Positions 49,456 to 59,677 of a stretch of 64,000 nt of DNA are shown piece by piece (the first letter of the stretch is position 1; every line of letters begins with the position of its first letter). Source of the DNA: Gammaproteobacteria bacterium (GTDB lineage Bacteria > Pseudomonadota > Gammaproteobacteria > Ga0077536); NCBI GenBank assembly GCA_021773835.1, contig JAJFJQ010000008.1:158225-222224 (forward strand), written 5' to 3'. Under the pieces are notes generated by a model. It saw nothing but the letters and a program-made list of their open reading frames with translations, searched no databases and was not told the DNA's origin. A program made the translations under genes and the position numbers.

Positions 49456-52400
49456 CTGTCCTTTGTTTACCTCGACATCGAACTTGGCCAAGACGGCGTA
49501 TTCCACGCAATGGCCGCTCGTCGAGACTGCGAGGAAAGGCTATGGGAACGTGCGAAGGGTGTGGTGTTCGATCGGGCACACCGCGATCTCGTTGACTGGC
49601 TGCAGCCCGAGGACGTCCTCGTCGGGCACAATCTTCACCGCTTTGACCGTGCCGCGATCGGGGAGCGATGGCCCGACTCCCCCGTGCTGCAGATGCCGAC
49701 GCTCGATACCTTGGAGCTGTCAGTCCTGGCCTTCCCTCGACGCCCGTATCACCGGCTCGTCAAAGACGACCGCCTCGTTCGCGACGCACGCCCGAACCCA
49801 CTGTCCGACGTTCGTGCCTCGGAACGTGTGCTCGAGGATGCGCTCGCCGTCTGGGATCCTTCGCCGCTGATCCCGCTCGCCGATGTCCCGGAACACGCCC
49901 GAGCCGGGTGGCGCCGTCTATACGCACGGAACGGGTGGCCTTGGGAACCGACGCATCCGGTTGATCTTCGGACCCGCTGGGACGGCCGGGTCTGTGCCAG
50001 TAGCCCGCTCCTATCGTCACTCAATATTGACATGGCCTTGGTCGCGTTTGATGCGTGGCTCGGGGTGCAGGACGAGGCGGGCTCCGTCCTCCCACGCTGG
50101 GTGCGTGAGGCCTGGCCGGAGATCCGCTCGCTGGCCCGTAAACTCCGAGCGACCGACTGCCACAATGCATCGTGCGCCTGGTGCGCAACGAACCTGAATC
50201 CGGACCACTGGCTCCGCGAGGTATTTGGATTCGACAACTTCCGCGAGCAGCCGGCTCTGAGCGACGGTACGTCGCTTCAGCGGGACCTCGTAGCTCGTGG
50301 CCTGCGCGAACAGTCCACGTTCGGCATCCTGCCGACGGGTGGCGGCAAGTCGCTCTGTTTCCAGGTGCCTGCGGAGGCCCGCTATCGTCTGCTCGGACAG
50401 CTCACAGTGGTCATATCGCCATTGCAGTCCCTGATGAAAGACCAGGTCGACTCGCTCAAGGAGCGTATCCCGCACGCCCGCGCCATCTATAGCGGCCTAC
50501 CCAGCTTACTGCGCCCGCAGGTGCTCGACGAGGTGCGAACCGGTGCATGCGGGTTGCTCTACCTGTCGCCGGAGCAGCTACGGAACGTTGGTATCGTCCG
50601 GCTCCTGCAGACCCGGGAGATCGGTGCGGTCGTATTCGACGAAGCCCACTGTCTATCCCAATGGGGCCACGACTTTCGGACGGACTATCCTTACGTGCTC
50701 CACGCGATCCGGCGGATCACACAGGCGCCGATGCCGCCGGTCTTTCTCTTCACCGCTACGACACAGCCCGACGCAACGCAAGAAGTTATCGAGCACGTGA
50801 AGACGCTCAGCGGACACAACGTCGAACTGGTCGATGGCGGATCCGCGCGAATCAACCTCAACTACGTCGTGCGACAGGTGCCGCCGGGGGACCGCATTGA
50901 TGCGGTTGTTGAGCTGTTGCACGAACACCTTCGCGATGGCTCCGCGATCGTCTTCTGCGGCAGCCGCAGCCGCACGGAGGAAATCGCCGAACAGCTCAGC
51001 ATCCTGGGCTACCCGGCCGAGCACTACCACGCGGGGCTCGACGCCGATCTGCGTCGAGAGCGCCAGGACGCCTTCATCGGCGGTGAGATCCGCGTGGTGA
51101 CCGCGACGAACGCGTTCGGCATGGGGGTCGACAAAGACGACGTCCGGCTGGTGGTGCACATCGATATGCCGAGCAGTCTCGAGGCCTATCTACAGGAAGC
51201 GGGACGGGCCGGACGCGACGGCAAGCCCGCCACCGCCGTTCTCCTCTGGGCCTCGGGCGACGCCGAACCCCGCTTCTCGCTGGCGGCGCTGGCGGATCTC
51301 AGTAGTGACGATTTGAGAGCGATCTGGCGCGCAATCCAGCAGCTCCCGTCGGCACCCCATGAGCACCTGGAGCGCCGCGTAGTGACGCCGCGCGAACTCT
51401 TGTTTCAGGAAGCACTCGCGGGCCGCTTCGATCCTGAAGAGGAGCACGAAGAAACGCGCGTCAAAGCGGCAGTGAACTGGCTTGAGCGAGCCCGCGTCTT
51501 GCAACGGACGGAGAATCAAGTCCGCGTTTTTACGGGCCGACCGCGCCTCTCCACGCTCGAAGAAGCAATCCACGTCGTCGAGTCGCTCGACCTCCCGCAT
51601 CCAAAGTTCGCGCAGTGGAAGGCGGTGCTGACGCGTGTTTACGAGGCGGACGACGAGGGCTTATCGGCCGATGATATCGCCGTGCTATGCCGGGAGATGT
51701 CGTACGACGACCCCCTCGAGGGCGGACTCAGGGTGCTTCGAATCCTTGCTCAGATGGTCGAGCGAAAGCTGCTGACTGCGGGGCAGACGTTCACGGCCAT
51801 CGTGAGTCACGGTGTGGCGGATAGCAGCCTGCGACGCCTCGCCCGCTGGTGCGACTGGGAGCAGCAGGTGCTGGACGCTGTCGAGGCGGAGGCCGACGAC
51901 ACCGGATGGGTCCATCTGCGCCCGATTGCCGAGCGATTGACGTCGATTGAGGCCGCGTGCACGCCGAACGATGTCGCCCGCCTCCTTCGGACGTGGCGGA
52001 CGCTCGGGAACGGGCATACCCACCGCAAGGGTGCGCCCGACTTCAGGAGCCCCCGCGGCGAAACCGGGCGCTTGACGATCGAGGCCGAACTCCGCGACGT
52101 TCGCGATTGGATTCGCACCCGACAGAGCGTCGCCGAGACCTGCCTGCGTGCGCTGGTCGAATTAGCCGACGGCGTGGGAAGCCAGGTGTTCGTGTCGGCC
52201 GATCTTGAACACCTCCTGAACGCGGTCGAACAGGACATGATGCTGAAGTCGGCGCTGATCAACGTGCAGGACGCCGTGCTCTCCGCCGTCGGCTGGCTTC
52301 ACGCGCTGCGCATTGTAACGGTCCAAAACGGGCTCGCCATTTTCCGCATGGCCATGCAGATCGACCGCGATCCGGCTTGGCCAAAACTCGGCGACCAGGA

Positions 52401-54471
52401 GGCCCAGCAAGCCACCGCGGCACTTGCGGCGCATCAGGAACAGAAAATCCTTCGAGTGCACGTGATGGACGCCTGGGCACGACACATGCTCGACGAGCCG
52501 GATGTGGGCGAGGCCTTCCGAGCGGACTGGTTTGCATTGCCGATTGAGGAGTTCACGCGCAAATGGTTCGTGGGCCGCAAGCAGCAGATCGCGCGCCCCA
52601 CCACCCCCGAGAGCTACGATGCCATCGTCACGTCGCTGAATGACGAGGCGCAGGAACGGATCGTCACCCGCGACATCCGCCGAAACCACCTGGTGCTCGC
52701 GGGCCCCGGAAGCGGAAAGACGCGGATTCTCGTACACCGTGTTGGATGGCTGCTCCGCTGCCAGAGAATCCGACCGCGGCAAATCCTCGTCGTCTGCTAC
52801 ACGCGTGCCAACGCTTTGGAATTGCGCCGACGGCTCTTCGACCTGGTCGGCCGCGACGCCCGTTTTGTCACGATCCAGACGATCCATGCGGTAGCGATCA
52901 ATATGGTCGGGATCCATCGGATCGGGCCTGATGGCGATCTGAATCTCGAGACCTGCTTGCCCGTCGCCGCGGCGATGCTGCGCGGCAAAGCGATGGAAGA
53001 GGCGGAGCAGACACGGCAGCGCGACGCGCTGTTACGCGGATTCAACTACCTGTTCATCGACGAATACCAGGACATCGACGCGGCGAAGTACGAGTTGCTG
53101 TCAGCGATTGCGGGGCGCGCTATGGCAGGCGATCAACGCAAGCTGCGCGTGTTTGCCGTGGGTGACGACGACCAAACGATCTATGCGTGGGACGGCGCGA
53201 GCAGCAACTTCATCCGCAGCTTCGAAGAGGACTACAACGCAACCCGTTTCGTCGTGCCGCACAGCTACCGAACGCCGAAGGCGATCCTCGACATGGCGCA
53301 GAATCTCGTGGAGCCCCTGCCCGACCGCCTGAAAGCCGGAACCTGGCTGACCGTAAATCCCGCGCGCGCCGATGATCCCGACGTTGGCCCGTGGATGGCA
53401 GAGCATCCCGAGTTGCGGGGCCGAGTCTTATGGCACCGGTCGACATCGATTCAGAACGCGGCCGGACGCCTAATGGAGACAGTCGGCCGCTGGCTCGGCG
53501 ACGGGATCGAGCCGGCATCGATCGGGGTACTCGCCCGGAGTCGGCCGACTGGGCTGCACAGACTGCGCAGCGCAGCCGAGAAGGCGCGGATCCCGTTTCA
53601 GTGGACCCTCCCGGGTGACAGCGCGCTTCCGATGACCCGCATTCGCGAGGTGACGGCATTATCGAATTGGCTGCGGATGCAAGACGGAGCAAACCAACGC
53701 GTTTCCGCTGGCGATGTGACAGCACAGATCCGGCAGTTCGCCGAAGGCCCCTGGCGGGACAGCCTCCAGGATTGGGTGGAACCTTTCGTAGGCCGAAGCC
53801 TGATGTGTTCGCAATGGCAATACGAGCTGATCACATGGGCGCAGCTCGAGCGCCGGGCCCGCGTCATCGGAAAGGGTGTGCACGTGGGCACGATGCACAG
53901 CGCCAAAGGGCTCGAGTTCGACCACGTAATATTGCTCGACGACGGCACGCTTGCCGCCACGCCGGAGGAACGCCGGCTGCTCTACGTTGCGCTCACCCGA
54001 GCGCGCCTGTCCCTGCAGATTTTCTCCTCGCACGGACCAAGCCCCGTGTTCGCCGCTTTGCGTCACCCTGCCCTGGAGATCACTGAGGAACCGCTGATGG
54101 TGGCCGATGCCGCGCCGCCTGCGGATCACGAATACGGCTATGTGGGACTCGATGCGATCTGGCTCGACTGGCTGGGGCGGCAGAAAGAGACTCATCCTGG
54201 GCACCGTGCCATGCAGCGCGCGCAGTACGGAGATCCGTTCGAAGTCCGAAAGGACGGCGCCATTTTCGACGATGCTGGGCAGAAGGTCGCGGTTCTGTCC
54301 AAGGCGGGACGCGAGGCCTGGCTACCACGTGTCGAACGGGAGCTGAAACTAAGACTGGTCGCCGTTATTCTCGAGCGGGCGGACGCGTCGTCACGTACAC
54401 CTGAGTACGCGGAGAAGCTGGAGGTCGAGGAGTGGTTTACTGCCGTTTGGGAAGCGCGGTGGCGATTGTGA
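49456..54471 (+). CDS. Exonuclease-RecQ-UvrD triple-domain helicase (1671 aa), probable CTG start
   Basis: A giant cytoplasmic DNA-repair or defence enzyme. Residues 1-130 look like a DEDD 3'-5' exonuclease: FVYLDIEL (metal motif I), GHNLHRFD, then NPLSDVRAS. Residues about 225-245 hold a cysteine cluster (CHNASCAWC). A full RecQ helicase follows: VFGFDNFREQ, LPTGGGKSLCFQ near 300, FDEAHCLSQWGHDF, FLFTATT and GRAGRDGK. After a long helical linker with RQC-like and HRDC-like stretches comes a complete UvrD/Rep helicase: LAGPGSGKTRILVHR near 1080, FIDEYQDID, VGDDDQTIYAWDGA, TMHSAKGLEFDHV and YVALTRARL. The upstream frame contains no ATG, GTG or TTG between the TAG near 49402 and the ATG at 49510. 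That ATG would delete exonuclease motif I, and AAGGAG lies 8 bases before the CTG at 49456. The gene stands alone and intact among defence genes. Confidence 0.8.
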   Translation: MSFVYLDIELGQDGVFHAMAARRDCEERLWERAKGVVFDRAHRDLVDWLQPEDVLVGHNLHRFDRAAIGERWPDSPVLQMPTLDTLELSVLAFPRRPYHRLVKDDRLVRDARPNPLSDVRASERVLEDALAVWDPSPLIPLADVPEHARAGWRRLYARNGWPWEPTHPVDLRTRWDGRVCASSPLLSSLNIDMALVAFDAWLGVQDEAGSVLPRWVREAWPEIRSLARKLRATDCHNASCAWCATNLNPDHWLREVFGFDNFREQPALSDGTSLQRDLVARGLREQSTFGILPTGGGKSLCFQVPAEARYRLLGQLTVVISPLQSLMKDQVDSLKERIPHARAIYSGLPSLLRPQVLDEVRTGACGLLYLSPEQLRNVGIVRLLQTREIGAVVFDEAHCLSQWGHDFRTDYPYVLHAIRRITQAPMPPVFLFTATTQPDATQEVIEHVKTLSGHNVELVDGGSARINLNYVVRQVPPGDRIDAVVELLHEHLRDGSAIVFCGSRSRTEEIAEQLSILGYPAEHYHAGLDADLRRERQDAFIGGEIRVVTATNAFGMGVDKDDVRLVVHIDMPSSLEAYLQEAGRAGRDGKPATAVLLWASGDAEPRFSLAALADLSSDDLRAIWRAIQQLPSAPHEHLERRVVTPRELLFQEALAGRFDPEEEHEETRVKAAVNWLERARVLQRTENQVRVFTGRPRLSTLEEAIHVVESLDLPHPKFAQWKAVLTRVYEADDEGLSADDIAVLCREMSYDDPLEGGLRVLRILAQMVERKLLTAGQTFTAIVSHGVADSSLRRLARWCDWEQQVLDAVEAEADDTGWVHLRPIAERLTSIEAACTPNDVARLLRTWRTLGNGHTHRKGAPDFRSPRGETGRLTIEAELRDVRDWIRTRQSVAETCLRALVELADGVGSQVFVSADLEHLLNAVEQDMMLKSALINVQDAVLSAVGWLHALRIVTVQNGLAIFRMAMQIDRDPAWPKLGDQEAQQATAALAAHQEQKILRVHVMDAWARHMLDEPDVGEAFRADWFALPIEEFTRKWFVGRKQQIARPTTPESYDAIVTSLNDEAQERIVTRDIRRNHLVLAGPGSGKTRILVHRVGWLLRCQRIRPRQILVVCYTRANALELRRRLFDLVGRDARFVTIQTIHAVAINMVGIHRIGPDGDLNLETCLPVAAAMLRGKAMEEAEQTRQRDALLRGFNYLFIDEYQDIDAAKYELLSAIAGRAMAGDQRKLRVFAVGDDDQTIYAWDGASSNFIRSFEEDYNATRFVVPHSYRTPKAILDMAQNLVEPLPDRLKAGTWLTVNPARADDPDVGPWMAEHPELRGRVLWHRSTSIQNAAGRLMETVGRWLGDGIEPASIGVLARSRPTGLHRLRSAAEKARIPFQWTLPGDSALPMTRIREVTALSNWLRMQDGANQRVSAGDVTAQIRQFAEGPWRDSLQDWVEPFVGRSLMCSQWQYELITWAQLERRARVIGKGVHVGTMHSAKGLEFDHVILLDDGTLAATPEERRLLYVALTRARLSLQIFSSHGPSPVFAALRHPALEITEEPLMVADAAPPADHEYGYVGLDAIWLDWLGRQKETHPGHRAMQRAQYGDPFEVRKDGAIFDDAGQKVAVLSKAGREAWLPRVERELKLRLVAVILERADASSRTPEYAEKLEVEEWFTAVWEARWRL

Positions 54472-54640
54472 GCCGCGAATTTGTAGATCAATGCTTACCG
54501 ATGGTGCGCTGCGGATTTCGCTGAAGCTTACGATAGCGCGACCCCAATGTGCGCGACTTTTATCCGCCGTCGATCGCCGCGGCCGTCTAACCGGAATACC
54601 GTCTGCCAATCGGTTTCGTTTCTCATTATCGGATAGGCGA

Positions 54641-57600
54641 CTAAATTGAAGTGCTCTGTCGCGTATTGTGCCGCTTTATTACCGACGACATCTTTACCGG
54701 CCGACGTTTCAGCATTTTCTCAATATCCTTACTGGCGAATAGCCGCACGTTATAGCCTTTTGCCGCTTTCTTCGCGGAGCTTACGTACTTCACTGCATTT
54801 GTAAAAACAGTTAGTTCTTCGAACGCTTTTCCGAATTTTCTTTCGTAATGCGGTTGTGAACCATAAATCTCAGTAATGGGTAGGTGCGCATTTAGTAGCG
54901 TTGATTTTTCGGTGTACTTGACCTGTATTAAGCGACTTGGTTTGGTAGAGCTTATCGCGACTACATCGCACCCGAAATCGTTTGACGTTGGCGTCAGTTC
55001 GACCGTTTCGTAACCCTCGCCGACATGCAGCTCGGCTACAAACGCTTCGAAGAACTCCCAGCTAAGCTTATGCACCTCCTGCATTGTCAATGGTTGCTCG
55101 GCAGCCTTTTTGTGATCCCCGAACAACCCGCTTCCGAGTAGTTCTTCAGCATGGACCTCCTCCGGCGCAATCACGGCATCCTTGAGGCTGACTTTTGACT
55201 CAATTAATCGGTTTAGTTTTAGATCGAATGATTCCAGCTCAGGATGAAGAACAACCGGATAATAAACATGCACGTCTTTATCCTGTCCGATGCGATACGC
55301 CCGATCGGTCGCCTGCGCCTCTTTGGCCGGATTCCAATGACGTTCTAAATGGATTACGTGATTCGCTGAGTTAATCGTTAGCCCTACGCCCGCCGCCACC
55401 GGAGACATCAGCAAAACATCAAAGCCTTCCCGGGCCTCGAAAGAATCTATTAGTCCTTGGCGGGTTTTGTTCGGTTTATTTGTTGAGAAAGTCTTCGTAT
55501 CACCGTTAACTATCGCTGCGGAACATCCAAACAATTGGCGCAAAGCGGCTGACAATGCCTGCTGCATTTTTTTGTTGATGAGAAAAACTAATGCCTTTTC
55601 GTTTGCGAGGCTAATGTCTGTGAGTATATCCAGTAGGCTATCGAGCTTACCGGACGTTTTCACAAATGCTTGGGCGCTTGTCTTGGATGTGGGTATGACT
55701 AAATTCCCATCACCTACAAGATCAGGATGCAACACAACCTGCCTCAGATACCCTATTCCGGCAAGCGCTTGGCCGCGCCCGTCCTCCTGTTCTAATGCAG
55801 CGATTGTCGTGGTCAAAACCGTGTTGTAACGATCGAGCTGCGATCCATCCATAACGCGCATTAATCTTGAATCAGCCGGCACCTCACTTTCCAGGGTATC
55901 GAGAGCTGCGCGATGGATAATCTTCTTGGGCAGCCCTTGCAGCTCGTCTTCTTTTAAGCGGCGGAGCATAAACCCATCTACATCTTCCCGGAGACGCTTC
56001 CCAATCTGCTTTCGATTCTCGGCAAGCGATGTATCACCATCTCCAAGTAATGGCTTAACGTACTCTTTGCGAAAATCTTGATATGTCCCCAGTAAGCCCG
56101 GCAAGCAGGTGTCGATCAGACACCAGAATTCGCCGAGGTGGTTCTCTACAGGCGTGCCAGTCATCATCAGCTTATAGCCCGCCTTAAGCGCCTTAGCGGC
56201 ACGTGTTTGCATCGCGTTTGGGTTCTTGATGTTCTGCGCCTCGTCGAACACAACGACGGACCAATCAACTCGGGCAAGTGAAAATTGATAATCACGGAGT
56301 GTCTGAAATGTCGTTACTACGATCGAATTCGGTAGGTCGAGGCGATTACCGCCAAACGCCGAACCAATCTTCAGCGCATACCGAATAGAATCCAAGAGAG
56401 CATTTCGCTCCATTTCGGAGCCGCGATTAAGATCTGGCTCGGTTCCTCCCCCCGTTGATGCGCCTCGATTCATACGCATTTCGTTGTTTGCACCGCTAAC
56501 TCTGTAGTTCGGTAAATCCGCTTGCGAGTGCAGCACCACAATTCGTTTGAAAGGGTTTTCGACATAGGTGACTTCGATTTCCCGCTTCCATGTTTCGAGC
56601 AAGACTAGCGGTGCGACAATTAGCACTGGTCCTGCGACCGCCTTGGATTCGCTTAAGTGCTTTAGATACTCTGCAATAAAAACTATTGCGGTATATGTTT
56701 TACCGAGTCCCATATCATCTGCGAGCAAAGAACCGCGCAGCGCGCCGCTTTCCGCCCAAGGCTCGAAAGCGATTCCGAGCAACCAGCGTATTGCCTCTTC
56801 TTGATGCGGGAACGGCGTTCGTTTGTACGCATCGAACTCGATGACGCCATCGAAACGAACATTACCTGGGCGTGCGATTTCCGGAGTGGATTGAAGTGCT
56901 TCATCGTTGGTTTCGATGTCCAACACGGTAGGATCTTCAAGGTGGTCAGGAGAAGGTTTCTCGTCGACTGAAGTCCCTTCCAACTTTTCAGACGCGGTGT
57001 CCAATGCCTTCGCTAATGCGGCGGGGTCCGAGATGTTTATCAGCTTTCCTTTGAAGCGTATTTCTTCCGCTCCAGCTGCGACGCCCTCGCTAATTCGCTT
57101 CTGGCAGCTCGTCAAATCATCTGCATTTTGAATCAGATCGACTAAATCCTGGGGCTCTACCTGAATTAAATCGGCTTGCTCATTTTTCTCACGAGAGCAC
57201 GCAGCCTCGAACCAGCCGACGCCGGAATCTTCGTGATCGCCGAAATATGCAAGCTTCAGCGGCCCAGCCCCCTTAACTCGAAAGGAAAATCCGCTGTCAA
57301 GATCGACAAGCGATGCGTCGAGCCACGCTGTCGGGTTAGACAAAAACGTTTTTCTATCTTCAGCTTCGATAGAAGGGCTACTAAGTATTTCCTGGATTGC
57401 TGCCATGCGTTTTTCGTCTAGCAGCAGTATTCGGCGCCCGACTCTAAGGCTGCCGGATGGCTCGCCGTTTTGTAGTTGTACTAAACGTTGTTTTATTTCT
57501 TCTGGATCGATCTGCGTACCGAACGAGGGTGTAAGCTCTAAATCCCCGTCGCGATCGACTTCTACAGTTACACCGATTTTCCCAGGAACAACTAAATCCA

Positions 57601-58189
57601 ATTCATCAAACACGGGCGCACTCAAGTTTGCTCCAGCAGCTTTTGCCTCAAGTATTTCGCGAACCGCCGAAAGGTTTTCATATTCTCCTCGCTCTGACAC
57701 GTCGGTCTTTGCGTGGAAGGCCACGCTTTGCAATGCGCTGAATTGCTCTGGCGACGGTAGGTAGGTTTCTTGTTTGGTGATTGCTAGAAGCGGGCCATCC
57801 AATGTGTAGTTCGTGATCCGAGTACCGTCGACGCTAACGAGCGCCAAGGTAATTCGAAAATCTGACTCCCAGGTCCGCCCCTCGACCTCCGCAATCATTT
57901 GATAAGGCCATTCCGTTGGAAGATCGAATAACGCGCGCTCGTCGATCCCCAGGCGAACCGCATTCTCGGAATCCATATAAATTCCATTCCTTATCGGTAG
58001 CGCAAGCCCCTCTTCTAGCAACAATTGCATCGTAAGATATCGGTGAGCCGTTAGTTCATCCGCTTTCCCATCGATTGCAGCCGTCCAGTCCTCGGGCAAT
58101 AGTTCTATTCCCAGCCCGTCGCCATCGGATGTATAGAATATCTTAGGTGCTTTCGTCCCAAACCTGTCCAGCAGTGCCTCGATAACCAT
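54641..58189 (-). CDS. zorD: Zorya type I effector ZorD (SNF2-type helicase-nuclease)
   Basis: An 1182-residue protein. The N-terminal 440 residues are an unassigned regulatory part. A SNF2/RapA helicase follows: LLADDMGLGKTYTAIVFIAE near 490, VVFDEAQNIKNPNAMQTRAA near 645, MTGTPVENHLGEFW, and ATDRAYRIGQDKDVHVYYPV. The C-terminal 120 residues carry an Mrr-like PD-(D/E)XK pattern: FGCDVVAI, then LIQVKYTEK. ZorD of type I Zorya binds and degrades invading DNA once the ZorAB motor is triggered. It starts 12 bases after zorC. The gene is visibly more AT-rich than the helicase gene next door, consistent with transfer. Confidence 0.88.
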   Translation of the reverse strand: MVIEALLDRFGTKAPKIFYTSDGDGLGIELLPEDWTAAIDGKADELTAHRYLTMQLLLEEGLALPIRNGIYMDSENAVRLGIDERALFDLPTEWPYQMIAEVEGRTWESDFRITLALVSVDGTRITNYTLDGPLLAITKQETYLPSPEQFSALQSVAFHAKTDVSERGEYENLSAVREILEAKAAGANLSAPVFDELDLVVPGKIGVTVEVDRDGDLELTPSFGTQIDPEEIKQRLVQLQNGEPSGSLRVGRRILLLDEKRMAAIQEILSSPSIEAEDRKTFLSNPTAWLDASLVDLDSGFSFRVKGAGPLKLAYFGDHEDSGVGWFEAACSREKNEQADLIQVEPQDLVDLIQNADDLTSCQKRISEGVAAGAEEIRFKGKLINISDPAALAKALDTASEKLEGTSVDEKPSPDHLEDPTVLDIETNDEALQSTPEIARPGNVRFDGVIEFDAYKRTPFPHQEEAIRWLLGIAFEPWAESGALRGSLLADDMGLGKTYTAIVFIAEYLKHLSESKAVAGPVLIVAPLVLLETWKREIEVTYVENPFKRIVVLHSQADLPNYRVSGANNEMRMNRGASTGGGTEPDLNRGSEMERNALLDSIRYALKIGSAFGGNRLDLPNSIVVTTFQTLRDYQFSLARVDWSVVVFDEAQNIKNPNAMQTRAAKALKAGYKLMMTGTPVENHLGEFWCLIDTCLPGLLGTYQDFRKEYVKPLLGDGDTSLAENRKQIGKRLREDVDGFMLRRLKEDELQGLPKKIIHRAALDTLESEVPADSRLMRVMDGSQLDRYNTVLTTTIAALEQEDGRGQALAGIGYLRQVVLHPDLVGDGNLVIPTSKTSAQAFVKTSGKLDSLLDILTDISLANEKALVFLINKKMQQALSAALRQLFGCSAAIVNGDTKTFSTNKPNKTRQGLIDSFEAREGFDVLLMSPVAAGVGLTINSANHVIHLERHWNPAKEAQATDRAYRIGQDKDVHVYYPVVLHPELESFDLKLNRLIESKVSLKDAVIAPEEVHAEELLGSGLFGDHKKAAEQPLTMQEVHKLSWEFFEAFVAELHVGEGYETVELTPTSNDFGCDVVAISSTKPSRLIQVKYTEKSTLLNAHLPITEIYGSQPHYERKFGKAFEELTVFTNAVKYVSSAKKAAKGYNVRLFASKDIEKMLKRRPVKMSSVIKRHNTRQSTSI

Positions 58190-58201
58190 CTTTACTAAAA
58201 C

Positions 58202-59677
58202 TCACCTCATCCCGTAAAGTTCTCGGTACCGACGGTAGTCTTGCTCTGCGAGTACATCCTTCGGCGATACCTGAAGCTCGCAACCCGGGCCATTCAAGAT
58301 TTTTAGAAGCTTTCGCTGCCACGTGTAATTTTTAGATGCAACGTGATTCACTTTGCCGATCGATGTCCTAACGGTTAGTTCTCCCCACCTGAATGAATCG
58401 CGATCATACGAGGTGAGCCCCGCCACCGGCATTTTGTCATCGACGCGAACCGCAAAATTATGTGTCCCCTCAAGCAGGTGGATTTTCCCATCTAGCTCTA
58501 GGTAGATAATTGAAGTATCGCCGCTTCCGTCGAGTACCGCATAACCCGGTAAATCCTTGGCGTCCGCACGTCTACGAACGTCGAAGTCTGCCGAGCGACT
58601 TAGGACCAGTCGCGAATGTGTAACAATCCCGGATTCGAACAATCCTTCAAGGAATCGCCGCCTTGCCGGAAACATCCTTTGTAGCGCCCGGTTCCCAGTT
58701 GCTTCTCCATGGTCTTCCAGAATTTCCAGGAACAACTGCAGGTCTAATTCTGCGAGCCAACCTCGCATGTGGTGTACGTAATCGGGCTTAAGTAGTTGCC
58801 ACCACTTTTGAAAACTCGTTCGGCTCTTTGGGATGCGAGGGTCCCCGCAGATAGCCAGTATAAGATCGCGCCACTTGTCCGGCATTCGCTGGTTTTCTTC
58901 GAGGACCCGTTCTATAAGGCACGTTACGGCTGCGTGACCTAACAAAACACCATCTTTGAATGAACGCTCGTTCACAGCCCGATCGGCGAGTTGCTTAGCA
59001 ACTTTGCTCATCTGGCCGATTGGTAACGCCTTCAGTTCGTCCAGATAGAAGATCGACTGAGCTTGTATGAAGAACCGGGAGTTTTGACCGGTGGGGATGT
59101 TTGCACCTCTCGCGGCAGTTTCCAAGGTGCTTTCGCTGTGCCTCGCACGGTCGGCCAGTTGCTCGGGGCCAGTAACGGAGAATATTTGCTGCGCGCCATA
59201 TTTCAACGGCCCGTAATACGTAGAACGTTCCGCCGAACTTCGCATTTGATTCAATTCGCCTACGATGAGGTCGGCAAATTTTGCCAGCACCGGTAGTTGG
59301 TCAAAGCGAAAAAAGAATAGCTGAATAAATGCGCGTAGGCATGTGAGACTCATTGGTGCCGCCGCGTTTTGTATGCACGTAAAATCGTTATCGCCAAACT
59401 CGACACGTTTGAAAAATTCTTCGTCTAAAGAGAGCAGCTCTAAGTACAATCTCGCATCGCGGCGCGAGTACACGATATATTCAACACTGCGACCTTCTAG
59501 AATAGCGGTTCTTATTTCCTGTTTTCGGAGCTTCGACGCGCTAGATACAGCAGCTTCGCCGGACAACAATGGTTCAATTTTTTCGAGGATCTTTTTGTAT
59601 GCGAGCGAGGCCGGCAATCCCGCGTCAGATGAAAGTACGAAATCTAGCTTGGCTACTGGTAAATTAATCTCCTTCAT
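58202..59677 (-). CDS. zorC: Zorya type I protein ZorC (EH_Signature domain)
   Basis: A 491-residue protein. It starts within the last codons of zorB (14-base overlap). Its size, helical composition, arginine-rich centre (MFPARRRFLEGLFESGIVTH) and place between zorB and zorD identify it as ZorC, a cytoplasmic DNA-binding component with an EH_Signature domain. Individual catalytic residues are not apparent, as is usual for the family. The identification relies heavily on gene order. Confidence 0.8.
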   Translation of the reverse strand: MKEINLPVAKLDFVLSSDAGLPASLAYKKILEKIEPLLSGEAAVSSASKLRKQEIRTAILEGRSVEYIVYSRRDARLYLELLSLDEEFFKRVEFGDNDFTCIQNAAAPMSLTCLRAFIQLFFFRFDQLPVLAKFADLIVGELNQMRSSAERSTYYGPLKYGAQQIFSVTGPEQLADRARHSESTLETAARGANIPTGQNSRFFIQAQSIFYLDELKALPIGQMSKVAKQLADRAVNERSFKDGVLLGHAAVTCLIERVLEENQRMPDKWRDLILAICGDPRIPKSRTSFQKWWQLLKPDYVHHMRGWLAELDLQLFLEILEDHGEATGNRALQRMFPARRRFLEGLFESGIVTHSRLVLSRSADFDVRRRADAKDLPGYAVLDGSGDTSIIYLELDGKIHLLEGTHNFAVRVDDKMPVAGLTSYDRDSFRWGELTVRTSIGKVNHVASKNYTWQRKLLKILNGPGCELQVSPKDVLAEQDYRRYRELYGMR

